A DNA stretch of 64,000 nucleotides. Source: Modestobacter lapidis. GTDB taxonomy: Bacteria > Actinomycetota > Actinomycetes > Mycobacteriales > Geodermatophilaceae. The translations under genes and the position numbers were made by a program. The DNA lies in NCBI GenBank assembly GCA_019779905.1, contig JABAKE010000003.1:124001-188000 (forward strand), written 5' to 3'. Below the pieces are notes generated by a model. The model was not told where the DNA came from. It saw only the letters and a list, made by a program, of their open reading frames with translations, and did not search any database. Shown here in pieces: positions 1 through 11,489 of this stretch (positions are counted from its first letter, which is position 1; each line of letters begins with the position of its first letter).

Positions 1-1
1 G

Positions 2-442
2 TCCTTCGAGGTCGACCTCATGGGCACGGTGCGGCTCGTGACCGCGGCGCTGCCGCACCTGATCGAGAGCCGCGGGTCGATCGTGGCCATCTCCAGCGTC
101 TCCGGCCGGGAGATCGACTTCACCGCCGGCCCGTACGGTGTGATGAAGGCCGCGATCGTGCACTACGTGCAGGGGCTGGCGTACCAGCTGGCCGCGACCG
201 GGGTCCGGGCGAACACCGTCTCGCCGGGCAACACGTACTTCGAGGGCGGTGTCTGGCACCAGATCCAGACCGGTCAGCCGCAGTTGTACGCCGATTCCCT
301 GGCGCTGAACCCGACCGGCCGGATGGGCACGCCGGCGGAGATGGCCCGGGCGGTGGTGTTCCTCTCCAGCCCGGTGTCCAGCTTCACCACCGGCACGAAC
401 CTGGTGGTGGACGGCGCGCTGACGAGGGGCGTGCAGCTGTGA
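2..442 (+). CDS. SDR family oxidoreductase, 5' end outside window
   Basis: C-terminal part of a short-chain dehydrogenase/reductase; the reading frame is already open at base 2, so the Rossmann N-terminus with its cofactor glycine motif lies upstream of the window. Visible are the catalytic serine region (AISSVSG), the YxxxK pair in PYGVMKAA, and the proline-glycine segment after strand 6 (NTVSPGN) followed by the mobile substrate loop. The end LVVDGALTRGVQL is the usual SDR C-terminus. SDRs act in the cytoplasm as NAD(P)H-dependent reductases or dehydrogenases; the substrate cannot be told from this fragment. About 110 bp separate it from the next gene, which has its own likely promoter. Confidence 0.9.
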   Translation, partial: SFEVDLMGTVRLVTAALPHLIESRGSIVAISSVSGREIDFTAGPYGVMKAAIVHYVQGLAYQLAATGVRANTVSPGNTYFEGGVWHQIQTGQPQLYADSLALNPTGRMGTPAEMARAVVFLSSPVSSFTTGTNLVVDGALTRGVQL

Positions 443-513
443 GCTGAGTTGCCGCGGTCCGGGGGAAGATCACTTCCGGCGCTCGACGGGGCCCATCCGG
501 GATCGCCTGTCGA

Positions 514-519
514 TAGGGT
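514..519 (+). promoter_or_regulatory. -10 box (TAGGGT) before the DUF4178 cassette
   Basis: TAGGGT fits the actinobacterial TANNNT -10 pattern and lies 34 bp before the ATG at 554, giving a short leader with GGAAG as ribosome binding site just before the start. No clear -35 box is seen. It would drive the five-gene cassette up to 4150. Confidence 0.4.
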
Positions 520-553
520 TCCTGCTTCGCGCACACCAGACCGGAAGTAGCCG

Positions 554-1150
554 ATGCCCGAACTGCTGTTCGTCCTCCTGCTGGTCGCCCTCGTCGTGGC
601 GGTGGTGGTCGCCGTTCGCGCCCGGCGGCGAGCTGCGCCGTCCCGGACGCCCCGCGTCGATCCGCTGGCCGACCAGCCCGCCGACTGGGACCCGCATGCC
701 ATCGGCGTCGGAGACGTGATCACCTACGCCGGCATCGACCACGTCGTCCGCGGGACGATCGCGCTGAGCGAGGGCGGGATGACCTGGCGCGAGCACCTGC
801 TCGACGGGTCGACCGGTCGCCGGTGGCTCAGCGTCGAGGACGACGAGGGCGACCTGGAACTGACCCTGTGGATGCGCCGGGAGGGCACCGGCCTCACCCC
901 GGACGGCGACGTCATCCTCGACGACCGGGTGCACCGCCGCATCGAACGCGGCCGCGCCACCTACACCGCCGAGGGCACCACGGGCACCCCGCCCACCGGG
1001 ACCATGGACTACGCCGACTACGCGACGGCCGACCGCACCGGCCTCCTGGCCTTCGAACGCTGGGCCGACACCCAGTCCTGGGAGGTCTCCACCGGCCGGG
1101 TGGTCACGCCGGCCGAGCTGACCGTCTACCACTCGGCGCCCGGCGCATGA
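554..1150 (+). CDS. DUF4178 domain-containing membrane-anchored protein
   Basis: A 198-residue protein with one N-terminal membrane helix (about residues 3-22, almost all Leu/Val/Ala) and a basic stop-transfer stretch (RARRR), then a cytoplasmic DUF4178 domain. The domain shows the family's pattern: an IGVGDVITYAG start, a beta-rich TWREHLLDG segment and RWLSVEDDEG. No enzyme residues are known for this family. It opens a tight cassette; its stop overlaps the ATG of the DUF2617 gene (ATGA at 1147-1150). DUF4178 genes commonly occur with DUF350 and polyamine-synthase-like genes, as here. Function is unknown; a membrane-associated role is inferred only from the helix and the neighbours. Confidence 0.8.
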   Translation: MPELLFVLLLVALVVAVVVAVRARRRAAPSRTPRVDPLADQPADWDPHAIGVGDVITYAGIDHVVRGTIALSEGGMTWREHLLDGSTGRRWLSVEDDEGDLELTLWMRREGTGLTPDGDVILDDRVHRRIERGRATYTAEGTTGTPPTGTMDYADYATADRTGLLAFERWADTQSWEVSTGRVVTPAELTVYHSAPGA

Positions 1151-1659
1151 CCGTCCATCTCCTGGACGTGACGCCGCGGGACGTCGCCGCTGACGCTCTC
1201 GGTCTGCTGCTGGATGCGCCCGCCCCCGAACCGCTGGCCGAGCTCGTGCTGCGCGACGGTCGCGGCGGGGTCCTGGTGCTCGGTGTCCTCGGTGCCTCGC
1301 ACGTCGTGACCGCCACGACACCCGGTCACCGGCTGACCGAGCAGGTCTCCTGCGATGCCGTCGCCGCGGGAGGACAGCGGCTGCCGGCCAGCGCCCGATC
1401 GGGGGGCTACGAGATGTCCGCGACGATCACCTCCCTCCCCGCGGCGGACCTGGACGCCTCCGCCGCCCGGTTGCGCGCCCGCGCCCGGAGTGGAGCCGAC
1501 TGGCTGTGCGGCACGTTCCCCGGCGCCAGCAGCGCGCTCACCGCGCTCACGGCCGGCCCGTTGCCGTCGGGCGGCTGGACCTGGTCGACCTGGCACCTCT
1601 ACCCCGGCCCGCAGACCGGTGACCTGGTCGCCACCACCAGCCGGTGGTCGCCGTCGTGA
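1147..1659 (+). CDS. DUF2617 family protein
   Basis: 170 residues, soluble, no signal peptide. I assign DUF2617 from the pattern VHLLDVTPRDVAADALGL near the start and the end segment WTWSTWHLYP, and from its place in this cassette. The start chosen is the ATG at 1147 that overlaps the upstream stop; an open frame exists further upstream but is the shadow of the DUF4178 gene. Biochemical function is unknown. The next gene begins in an overlapping GTGA, so all genes of the cassette are likely translated together. Confidence 0.75.
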   Translation: MTVHLLDVTPRDVAADALGLLLDAPAPEPLAELVLRDGRGGVLVLGVLGASHVVTATTPGHRLTEQVSCDAVAAGGQRLPASARSGGYEMSATITSLPAADLDASAARLRARARSGADWLCGTFPGASSALTALTAGPLPSGGWTWSTWHLYPGPQTGDLVATTSRWSPS

Positions 1660-2072
1660 GCCGCGCGCACCGACCGGGGGGCATCGCGGCCGCCCTGTTC
1701 ACCGCTCTGCTCCTGCTGACCGGTTGCGGCGCAGGCAACGACGTCCGCGGTTTCCTGGACGACACGTACGAGCTGACCGACAACAGCGGCGACTCCCGGA
1801 CCTACGCGTCCCCGGATCCCGTGGGCACCACGGCGACCGCGATCGTCGACGCGGCCCGGCCGGCCGAACGTCAGGCCGACGGCGGTAGCGAGTACCTCCG
1901 CTACGACGACGACATCGTCATCGTCAGCGCCGCCCCGGATGGCAGCACCGTCCGCATGGAGGACCTCGACGACCGCTACCGCAGCGGCTTCTACGCCTTC
2001 CTCGGCCCCGGCTTCCGTCCGGGCTCACCGGCCGCCGGCGGCGGCGACGGCGGCCCCGGGGACGGCAAGTGA
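1656..2072 (+). CDS. DUF4247 family lipoprotein
   Basis: About 138 residues. An N-terminal signal peptide ends in a lipobox (LLTGC), so the protein is predicted to be anchored on the outer face of the cytoplasmic membrane. The mature part carries the DUF4247 pattern: RTYASPDPVGTTA, YLRYDDDIVIV and RSGFYAFLGPGF. I place the start at the GTG at 1656 because it overlaps the stop of DUF2617 (GTGA); another GTG at 1644 is possible. The Gly/Asp-rich tail is low complexity. Role unknown; conserved in the same cassette in other actinobacteria. Confidence 0.75.
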   Translation: MSRAHRPGGIAAALFTALLLLTGCGAGNDVRGFLDDTYELTDNSGDSRTYASPDPVGTTATAIVDAARPAERQADGGSEYLRYDDDIVIVSAAPDGSTVRMEDLDDRYRSGFYAFLGPGFRPGSPAAGGGDGGPGDGK

Positions 2073-2103
2073 GCCCCCGCATCCCCACCCTCAGGAGAGT
2101 GCA

Positions 2104-2562
2104 GTGACCTCGTTCGCCCTCGAATTCGGCACCATCGACGGCGGCGACCTCGGCCAGGGAGTGGTGGCCACGCTGCTGTTCTTCCTGGTCGGCGCCGCCG
2201 TGCTCAGCCTGGGTTTCCTGGCGCTCGACCTGCTCACGCCCGGCAACCTGCGCACCCAGGTCTACACGCACCACAGGCCGAACGCGGTGATCCTGCTGGC
2301 CGCCAACCACCTGGCCCTGGCCGTCATCGTGGTCACGGCGATCATGACCAGCTCCGACTCCCTCGGTCAGGGCCTGGTCGACTCCGCCGTCTATGGGTTC
2401 GTCGGCGTGGTCCTGCAGGCCGTCGCCCTGCGGGTGCTGGACCTGGTGGTTCCCGCCCGGCTGGCCGAGCTGGTCGACGAGCCGCACCTCAGCGCCGCCG
2501 CCTGGGCGGTCGCGGCCACGCTGCTGGCCGTCGGCGCGGTCAACGCCGCGGCGCTGTCCTGA
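2104..2562 (+). CDS. DUF350 family membrane protein
   Basis: 152 residues with about four hydrophobic helices, matching DUF350 (the YjfL type). A good ribosome binding site (AGGAG) lies 6 bases before the GTG start at 2104. The protein has paired helices with a short polar loop (DLLTPGNLRTQVY) between the first two and an amphipathic region (RLAELVDEPH) before the last. Integral membrane protein of unknown activity. It sits between the DUF4247 lipoprotein and the membrane-bound polyamine-synthase-like enzyme, so a joint envelope role is plausible but unproven. Confidence 0.8.
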   Translation: MTSFALEFGTIDGGDLGQGVVATLLFFLVGAAVLSLGFLALDLLTPGNLRTQVYTHHRPNAVILLAANHLALAVIVVTAIMTSSDSLGQGLVDSAVYGFVGVVLQAVALRVLDLVVPARLAELVDEPHLSAAAWAVAATLLAVGAVNAAALS

Positions 2563-2566
2563 GCCG

Positions 2567-4150
2567 GTGGCCGCCCCCGCGCCGCCGGTGAGCGAGGCCG
2601 CCACGGTGTCCGACGGGGTCGCCATCGGGCGGCGGTCCCGGCCGCTGCTGCTCGCCGCAGTGGCCGTCTGCGCGGCGTGCGGGCTGGTCTACGAGCTGGT
2701 CCTGCTGACCTTGTCGGCCAGCCTCGTCGGGGGTGGGATCACCCAGACCTCGCTGATCGTCGCGGGGTTCGTGGCTGCGCTGGGTGCCGGCGCGCTGCTG
2801 GTCAAGCCCTTCCTGGGACATGCCGCCGTCACGTTCGTCGCGGTCGAGATCCTGCTCGGCGTCGTCGGCGGCCTCAGCGCGGTCACGCTGTACGTCACCT
2901 TCTCCTGGTACGGCACCAGCGGGTCGGTGCTCGTGCTGGCCACCTTGCTCATCGGCGTCCTCGTCGGCGCCGAGCTGCCGCTGCTCATGACCCTGCTGCA
3001 GGCCGGTCGTCGGGCCGCCGACGCCCGCGGCACCGGGCGGCTGCTGGCCGACCTCAACGCGGCCGACTACGCCGGGGCGCTGCTGGGCGGGCTCGCCTGG
3101 CCGTTCCTGCTGCTGCCCCTGGCCGGGCAGATCCGCGGCGCGGCGCTCACCGGCCTGGTCAACGTGCTCGCCGCCGCCGTGGTCTCGGCGCTGCTGCTGC
3201 GGGCGCAGCTGAGCCCCCGCGCCCGGCGGTCCGCCGGCGCCGCCCTGCTGTGTGCCGCGACCCTCCTCGGCGTGCTGCTGGTCAACGCCCGGGAGATCGA
3301 GGTCACCGCACGGCAGCGGCTCTACGCCGACCCGATCGTCTCCGCCGGCCGGTCGGACCACCAGGAGATCGTGCTCACCCGGCGCGGCCCCGACCTGCGG
3401 CTGTACCTGGACGGCGACCTGCAGTTCAGCAGTGTCGACGAGTACCGCTACACCGAGGCGCTGGTGCACCCGGCGCTGGCCCGCGACCCCCGGCGCGTGC
3501 TGATCCTGGGTGGCGGCGACGGCCTCGCCGCCCGGGAGGTGCTCCGCCATCCGTCGGTCGCCGAGGTGGTGCAGGTGGAGCTGGACCCGGAGGTGGTGCG
3601 GCTGGCCCGGACCCGGCTGGCCCAGCTCAACCGGGGTGCGCTCGTCGACCCGCGGGTCGATGTCGTCCTGCAGGACGCCTTCCGGTGGCTGCGGAACGCG
3701 CCCCGGGCCGCCTTCGACGCGGTCGTCGTGGACATGCCGGACCCGGACACCCCGGTGCTCGGCCGGTTGTACTCCACCGAGTTCTACGGCCTGGTGCGCG
3801 GGGTGCTGGCCCCCGGCGGGCTGGTCACCGTGCAGGCCGGCAGCCCGTACTCGACCCCCACCGCCTACTCGCGAACGGTCTCGACGATCGCCTCGGCCGG
3901 CCTGCAGCCGACCCCGTACCACGTGCACGTCCCCAGCTTCGGCGACTGGGGCTTCGTGCTGGCTGCGGCCGGCGCGCAGCCTCCGGAGCTCACCCTGTCC
4001 GCGCGGAGCCCGGTGCTGCGGTCGCTGGACGCGGCCACCCTGACTGCCGCCGGGGTGTTCGCCCCGGACCGGCAGCCGCAGCGGCTCGAGCCGTCCACCC
4101 TGGACCGGCCGCGGATCGTGGCGGACCTGCGACAGGGCTACCAGGGCTGA
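2567..4150 (+). CDS. Membrane-anchored polyamine aminopropyltransferase-like protein (SpeE-type)
   Basis: 527 residues. The N-terminal half holds about seven membrane helices (roughly residues 22-245); the C-terminal half (about 265-510) is a spermidine-synthase fold. It shows the substrate-side motif LYLDGDLQFSS with DEYRYTEALVHP, the SAM-binding glycine loop GGGDG near residue 315, an acidic VELD after the next strand, and VVDMPDPD at the catalytic aspartate site. Such enzymes move an aminopropyl group from decarboxylated SAM onto putrescine or spermidine; for this membrane subfamily the real acceptor is not known. The canonical YHE is YTE here. GTG at 2567 is chosen as start; GTG at 2588 is also possible. 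It closes the cassette. Confidence 0.85.
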   Translation: MAAPAPPVSEAATVSDGVAIGRRSRPLLLAAVAVCAACGLVYELVLLTLSASLVGGGITQTSLIVAGFVAALGAGALLVKPFLGHAAVTFVAVEILLGVVGGLSAVTLYVTFSWYGTSGSVLVLATLLIGVLVGAELPLLMTLLQAGRRAADARGTGRLLADLNAADYAGALLGGLAWPFLLLPLAGQIRGAALTGLVNVLAAAVVSALLLRAQLSPRARRSAGAALLCAATLLGVLLVNAREIEVTARQRLYADPIVSAGRSDHQEIVLTRRGPDLRLYLDGDLQFSSVDEYRYTEALVHPALARDPRRVLILGGGDGLAAREVLRHPSVAEVVQVELDPEVVRLARTRLAQLNRGALVDPRVDVVLQDAFRWLRNAPRAAFDAVVVDMPDPDTPVLGRLYSTEFYGLVRGVLAPGGLVTVQAGSPYSTPTAYSRTVSTIASAGLQPTPYHVHVPSFGDWGFVLAAAGAQPPELTLSARSPVLRSLDAATLTAAGVFAPDRQPQRLEPSTLDRPRIVADLRQGYQG

Positions 4151-4166
4151 GCAGCCGACGGCCCGC

Positions 4167-4835
4167 TCACCAGCCGCGCTCGCGCCACTCCGCGAGGTGC
4201 GGCCGCTCGGCGCCGATCGTCGTGTCCCTGCCGTGGCCGGGGTAGACCCACGTCTCGTCGGGCAGCGTTCCGAACAGCCGGGCCTCGACGTCGTCGACCA
4301 GGCTGGTAAACCGCTCCGGATCCTGCTGGGTGTTGCCCACCCCGCCCGGGAAGAGGCTGTCGCCGGTGAACACGTGCGTGCCCGCCCCCTCCGGCCCCCG
4401 CCACACCAGCGCGATGCTGCCGGGCGTGTGGCCGCGCAGGTGCACGACCTCGAGCGTCTGGTCCCCGACGGGGACCGTGTCGCCGTGCTCGACCGGCCGG
4501 CTCACCGGGACGGGGAGGTCGGTGGCGTCCGCCGGGTGGGCGACCGTCTCGGCGCCGGTCGCCTCGACGATCTCGGGGAGTGCCCGGTGGTGGTCCCAGT
4601 GCCCGTGCGTGGTGACGACGGTGCGCACGCCCGCGTCGCCGATCATCGCCAGCAGCGCCGGGGCGTCGGCGGCGGCGTCGACCAGCAGCGACTCCCCGGT
4701 CGCGGTGGCCGTCAGCAGGTACGCGTTGTTCGCCATCTCGCTCACCGCGAGCTTGGTGATGGTGAGCCCGGGCAGCTCCCGGGTGTCGGCAGGCCCGCCG
4801 ACCTCGACGTCACCGGTGTAGGTCTGTGCGCTCAT
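4167..4835 (-). CDS. MBL-fold metallo-hydrolase (glyoxalase II-like)
   Basis: 222 residues of the metallo-beta-lactamase fold. The dinuclear metal site is visible: THGHWDHH (HxHxDH), the histidine in RGHTPGS, the bridging aspartate in FTGDSLFPGG and the last histidine in YPGHGRDT. Spacing resembles hydroxyacylglutathione-hydrolase-like thiolesterases. The ATG at 4835 follows a GGGAG ribosome binding site; the longer open frame upstream is antisense to the amidase gene. Transcribed away from the amidase, with only 48 bp between the two starts. Substrate unknown; in an actinobacterium a mycothiol-linked thioester is more likely than a glutathione one (inference). Confidence 0.85.
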   Translation of the reverse strand: MSAQTYTGDVEVGGPADTRELPGLTITKLAVSEMANNAYLLTATATGESLLVDAAADAPALLAMIGDAGVRTVVTTHGHWDHHRALPEIVEATGAETVAHPADATDLPVPVSRPVEHGDTVPVGDQTLEVVHLRGHTPGSIALVWRGPEGAGTHVFTGDSLFPGGVGNTQQDPERFTSLVDDVEARLFGTLPDETWVYPGHGRDTTIGAERPHLAEWRERGW

Positions 4836-4870
4836 CCCGCTCCCGCCTGAGAACTGTCGGTGCTCCCGGA

Positions 4871-4876
4871 TAGGTT
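4871..4876 (+). promoter_or_regulatory. -10 box TAGGTT of a likely leaderless amidase mRNA
   Basis: TAGGTT lies 7 bases before the ATG at 4884 and no Shine-Dalgarno is present. In actinobacteria this spacing is typical of transcripts that start at the first base of the start codon. Confidence 0.5.
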
Positions 4877-4883
4877 CGACGGC

Positions 4884-6326
4884 ATGGACGCTAGTGCAGC
4901 CCCCCGGCCGCCTGCGACGGGCGGCGGGGAGGACGCTGCGCCGGGCATCGTCGGTGCGCCCGCCACCGGGATCGCGGCCCGTGTGCGGTCCGGCGAGCTG
5001 TCCGCCGTGGCGGTGGTGCAGGCGCACCTCGACCACCTGGCGGCGGTGGAGAGCCGGATCGGTGCCTTCCGGGTCGTCCGCGCCGAGGCCGCGCTCGCCG
5101 AGGCCGCCGCGGTCGACGCGTCCCCGCGGCGAGCCGACCTGCCGCTCGCGGGCGTGCCCATCGCGATCAAGGACAACGTCGCCGTCGCCGGCGAGGTGGC
5201 CACCGACGGGTCCGCGGCGCACGACCCGTCGCCGGCCACCGCCGACCACCCGGTCGTCGCCCGGCTGCGGGCCGCCGGCGCGATCGTGCTCGGCATCACC
5301 CGCGTTCCGGAGCTGTGCCTCTACTCGGCCACGGACGGCCCCGGCACGGTGACCCGCAATCCCTGGGACACCGCGCGTTCTTCGGCCGGTTCCTCCGGCG
5401 GCAGCGCCGCGGCGGTGGCCGCCGGAGTGGTTCCCCTCGCCCAGGGCAACGACGGCATGGGCTCCCTGCGGCTGCCGGCCGCCGCGTGCGGCCTGGTCAC
5501 GCTGAAGCCCGGCCGCGGCGTGGTCCCCGCCCTGATCGGTGCCGACAGCTGGTCGGGCATGGCCGAGAACGGTGCGCTGGCCACCACCGTCGCCGACCTC
5601 GCCCTGGCCACGGCGGTGCTGGCCGGCCGCCCACCGGCCGAGCCGGCCGCGCCCGGCCGGCCGCTGACCATCGCCGTCTCCACGCGGTCCCCGGTGGCCG
5701 GTGTCCGGCTCGACGCCTCGGGCCGCGCCGCGCTCGATGCCGTCGTCGCCGAACTGCGGGCGGCCGGGCACGTGGTCGTCCGGCGCGAGCCGGTGCTGCC
5801 GCCGTCCGCCGCGCTGGGCACCGTCGTGCGCTGGCTGGCCGGTGCCGACTCCGACGCCGAGGCGCTCGGCCTCGACCGGGCCGCCCTGCAGCCCCGCAGC
5901 CGGGTGCACGCCCGGCTGGGGCGGCTCGCCCGCCGGGCCGGGTTGCTACGGCCGCGCACCGCCGAGGCGTTCCGCGCCCGGATGACCGCATTCTTCACCG
6001 ACGTCGACGTGCTCCTCAGCCCGGTCGTCAGCGGCCCGCCGCTGCCCGCACGGCCCTGGCACGAGCGCGGGTTCCTGGCCAACATCTCGGCCAACGCCCG
6101 CTGGGCGCCCTGGACGTCGGCCTGGAACCTGGCCGGCCTACCGGCCCTGGTGCTGCCCACCGCACCGCGTCCCGAGGGCACCCCGACGTCGGTCCAGTTC
6201 GTCGGGCCGGCAGGGTCCGAGACGCGACTACTCTGGCTGGCCGGAGAGCTCGAGCGCCGGCTGCCCTGGCGCCGGCACGCGCCTGTCTTCGATCCACTCG
6301 TCCCCGCCGGGAACACGGCGGGCTGA
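4884..6326 (+). CDS. Amidase (amidase-signature family)
   Basis: 480 residues. The Ser-cisSer-Lys triad is visible: lysine in VPIAIKDN (about residue 95), the cis-serine in the [13 protein letters not shown] glycine/serine stretch (about 165-172), and the nucleophile serine in [10 protein letters not shown] (about 193). Amidase-signature enzymes hydrolyse carboxamides; the family includes GatA, but no gatB or gatC is next door, so a catabolic or detoxifying amidase is more likely. The ATG at 4884 is supported by the leaderless -10 box; a GTG 24 bp upstream is unlikely. Length is normal for stand-alone amidases. Substrate unknown. Confidence 0.88.
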   Translation: MDASAAPRPPATGGGEDAAPGIVGAPATGIAARVRSGELSAVAVVQAHLDHLAAVESRIGAFRVVRAEAALAEAAAVDASPRRADLPLAGVPIAIKDNVAVAGEVATDGSAAHDPSPATADHPVVARLRAAGAIVLGITRVPELCLYSATDGPGTVTRNPWDTARSSAGSSGGSAAAVAAGVVPLAQGNDGMGSLRLPAAACGLVTLKPGRGVVPALIGADSWSGMAENGALATTVADLALATAVLAGRPPAEPAAPGRPLTIAVSTRSPVAGVRLDASGRAALDAVVAELRAAGHVVVRREPVLPPSAALGTVVRWLAGADSDAEALGLDRAALQPRSRVHARLGRLARRAGLLRPRTAEAFRARMTAFFTDVDVLLSPVVSGPPLPARPWHERGFLANISANARWAPWTSAWNLAGLPALVLPTAPRPEGTPTSVQFVGPAGSETRLLWLAGELERRLPWRRHAPVFDPLVPAGNTAG

Positions 6327-6427
6327 CCGGGCACCGCCGCCCGGGTGCCGTCCAGCACATCGGGGAAGCGGCCCCGCGGGTACTCCGTTCCACCCAGCAA
6401 CGAACCACTGCGACCGACAGGGATCAC

Positions 6428-9319
<2,892 letters not shown>

Positions 9320-9411
9320 CCCGGCGTCCTGCTGACCTGCGTCCTCGTCACCACCGTCGGCCGTCACCGCGACGCGGGGGACGGCGTCGGCGGACCGTCG
9401 GTGCCCCGACC

Positions 9412-9417
9412 TAATCT
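9412..9417 (+). promoter_or_regulatory. -10 box TAATCT before uvrC
   Basis: TAATCT lies 6 bases before the uvrC ATG at 9424, so the mRNA is probably leaderless or nearly so. This makes uvrC the start of its own unit (uvrC-rapZ-yvcK-whiA) and not read only from uvrA. Confidence 0.5.
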
Positions 9418-9423
9418 GGAGCC

Positions 9424-11424
9424 ATGCCCGACCCGTCCACGTACCGCCCAGCGGTCGGCAGCATCCCAGAGTCGCCGGGGGTCTACAGGTTCCGCGACCC
9501 GGGCGGCCGGGTCGTCTACGTCGGCAAGGCCAAGAGCCTCCGCCAGCGGCTGAACAGCTACTTCGCCGACGTCTCCGGCCTGCACCCGCGCACCCGGCAG
9601 ATGGTCACCACGGCCGCGAGCGTGGAGTGGACGGTCGTCGGCACCGAGGTCGAGGCCCTCCAGCTCGAATACAACTGGATCAAGGAGTTCGACCCCCGGT
9701 TCAACGTCCGCTACCGCGACGACAAGAGCTACCCGTCGCTGGCGGTCACGCTGAACGAGGAGGTCCCGAGGCTGCAGGTCATGCGCGGCCCCAAGCGCAA
9801 GGGCGTGCGGTACTTCGGGCCCTACGCGCACGCCTGGGCGATCCGCGAGACCCTCGACACCCTGACCCGCGTCTTCCCGGCCCGCACCTGTTCGGCAGGG
9901 GTGTTCAAGCGGGCCGGCCAGATCGGGCGCCCCTGCCTGCTGGGATACATCGGCAAGTGCTCCGCGCCCTGCGTCGGGCGGGTCACCCCGGACGAGCACC
10001 GGCGGATCGTCGACGACTTCTGCGACTTCCTGGGCGGCCGCACCGACCAGATCATCCGCCGGCTGGAACGCCAGATGGCCGCGGCCGCGGCCGAGATGGA
10101 GTACGAGAAGGCGGCCCGGCTGCGCGACGACCTCGGGGCGCTGCGGCGGGCGCTGGAGAAGCAGGCCGTCGTCCTCGGTGACGGAACCGACGCCGACGTC
10201 GTCGCCTTCGCCCAGGACGAGCTGGAGGCCGCCGTCCAGGTCTTCCACGTCCGCGGCGGCCGGGTCCGTGGCCAGCGCGGCTGGATCATCGACAAGGTCG
10301 AGGACGTCAGCACCGGCCAGCTGGTCGAGCAGTTCCTGCTGCAGGTCTACGGCGGCGTCGACGATCAGACCGGGGTCGGGGAGGCCGGCGAGGCCGTGCC
10401 GCGCGAGGTGCTCGTCCCCGAGCTGCCCGAGGACGCCGAGGTCTACGCCGAGCTGCTCAGCGAGCTCCGCGGCTCGCGGGTGTCACTGCGCGTCCCCCAG
10501 CGCGGCGACAAGCGCAGCCTGATGGAGACCGTCGAGCGCAACGCCCAGGAGTCCTTCGCCCGGCACCGGGTCAAGCGGGCCAGCGACCTCACCGCCCGGT
10601 CCCTGGCCCTGTCCGAGATCCAGGAGGCGCTCGACCTCCCCGACGCGCCGCTGCGGATCGAGTGCATCGACATCTCGCACGTCCAGGGCACCAACGTGGT
10701 GGCCAGCATGGTGGTGTTCGAGGACGGCATGGCGAAGAAGTCCGACTACCGCCGGTTCGCGGTCGCCCAGGGCACCGACGACACTGCTGCGATGGCCGAG
10801 GTCGTCCGGCGCCGCTTCGCCCGGCACCTCAGGGACGAGGCCGACCGCCGCGACGAGCAGGGTGTGGCAGCCGAGGAGGGGCGGCCGCGCCGGTTCGCCT
10901 ACCCGCCCAACCTGCTCGTGGTCGACGGCGGGGCGCCGCAGGTCGCCGCGGCCGGTCGCTCGCTGGCCGAGCTGGGCATCGTGGACATCGCGGTCTGCGG
11001 CCTGGCCAAGCGCATGGAGGAGGTCTGGCTGCCCGACGACCCCGACCCGGTGATCCTGCCGCGCACCTCCGAGGCGCTGTACCTGCTGCAACGCATCCGG
11101 GACGAGGCGCACCGGTTCGCGATCACCTACCACCGGCAGAAGCGCTCCAGCACCATGCTGGTCTCACTCCTGGACGACGTGCCGGGGCTGGGCGGCACAC
11201 GGCGAAAGGCACTGATGAAGCAGTTCGGGTCGCTCAAGCGCTTGCGGGCCGCCACCGTCGACGAGCTCACGGCGGTGCCGGGCATCGGCCGGCGCACGGC
11301 GGAGGCCGTGCTCGCCGCGGTCGCCGAGCCGACGCCCGGGGCACCCGGTGCCGCGGCGGGGGAGATGGCGGGGGAGACGGCGGAGATCGGGCGCGTCCAG
11401 CCGGCCGCCGGGGCCGGCACGTGA
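9424..11424 (+). CDS. uvrC: UvrABC system protein C (excinuclease)
   Basis: 666 residues. UvrC makes both incisions around a lesion after UvrB loading. Domains in order: GIY-YIG nuclease (GVYRF and [14 protein letters not shown], about 19-45), UVR/UvrB-binding coiled coil ([13 protein letters not shown], about 224-257), RNase H-like 5' nuclease ([18 protein letters not shown], about 412-430), and C-terminal helix-hairpin-helix pair (VPGLGGTRR and [10 protein letters not shown], about 585-630). A loosely conserved Ala/Gly-rich tail follows. The stop overlaps a GTG (GTGA) that opens the spacer before rapZ. Cytoplasmic, DNA-associated. Confidence 0.98.
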   Translation: MPDPSTYRPAVGSIPESPGVYRFRDPGGRVVYVGKAKSLRQRLNSYFADVSGLHPRTRQMVTTAASVEWTVVGTEVEALQLEYNWIKEFDPRFNVRYRDDKSYPSLAVTLNEEVPRLQVMRGPKRKGVRYFGPYAHAWAIRETLDTLTRVFPARTCSAGVFKRAGQIGRPCLLGYIGKCSAPCVGRVTPDEHRRIVDDFCDFLGGRTDQIIRRLERQMAAAAAEMEYEKAARLRDDLGALRRALEKQAVVLGDGTDADVVAFAQDELEAAVQVFHVRGGRVRGQRGWIIDKVEDVSTGQLVEQFLLQVYGGVDDQTGVGEAGEAVPREVLVPELPEDAEVYAELLSELRGSRVSLRVPQRGDKRSLMETVERNAQESFARHRVKRASDLTARSLALSEIQEALDLPDAPLRIECIDISHVQGTNVVASMVVFEDGMAKKSDYRRFAVAQGTDDTAAMAEVVRRRFARHLRDEADRRDEQGVAAEEGRPRRFAYPPNLLVVDGGAPQVAAAGRSLAELGIVDIAVCGLAKRMEEVWLPDDPDPVILPRTSEALYLLQRIRDEAHRFAITYHRQKRSSTMLVSLLDDVPGLGGTRRKALMKQFGSLKRLRAATVDELTAVPGIGRRTAEAVLAAVAEPTPGAPGAAAGEMAGETAEIGRVQPAAGAGT

Positions 11425-11489
11425 GCGAGCGAGCGAATGAGCACAGCAGCGCCGCGAACGCGGCCGACGAGCTCCGGCGAGGAGAACCC
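11422..11489 (+). repeat. uvrC-rapZ spacer repeat with Shine-Dalgarno end
   Basis: The spacer starts at the uvrC TGA with TGAGCGAGCGAGCGA and ends with a block at 11463-11484 that matches the block at 37571-37592 (before sufS) at 20 of 22 positions. The 3' end GAGGAG serves as the ribosome binding site of the following GTG at 11490. Interpreted as one copy of a dispersed intra-operon spacer repeat. Confidence 0.55.

Noticed and set aside
6327-6427. LexA/SOS box before uvrA
   Set aside because: No GAAC-N4-GTTC-like palindrome is present in the leader.
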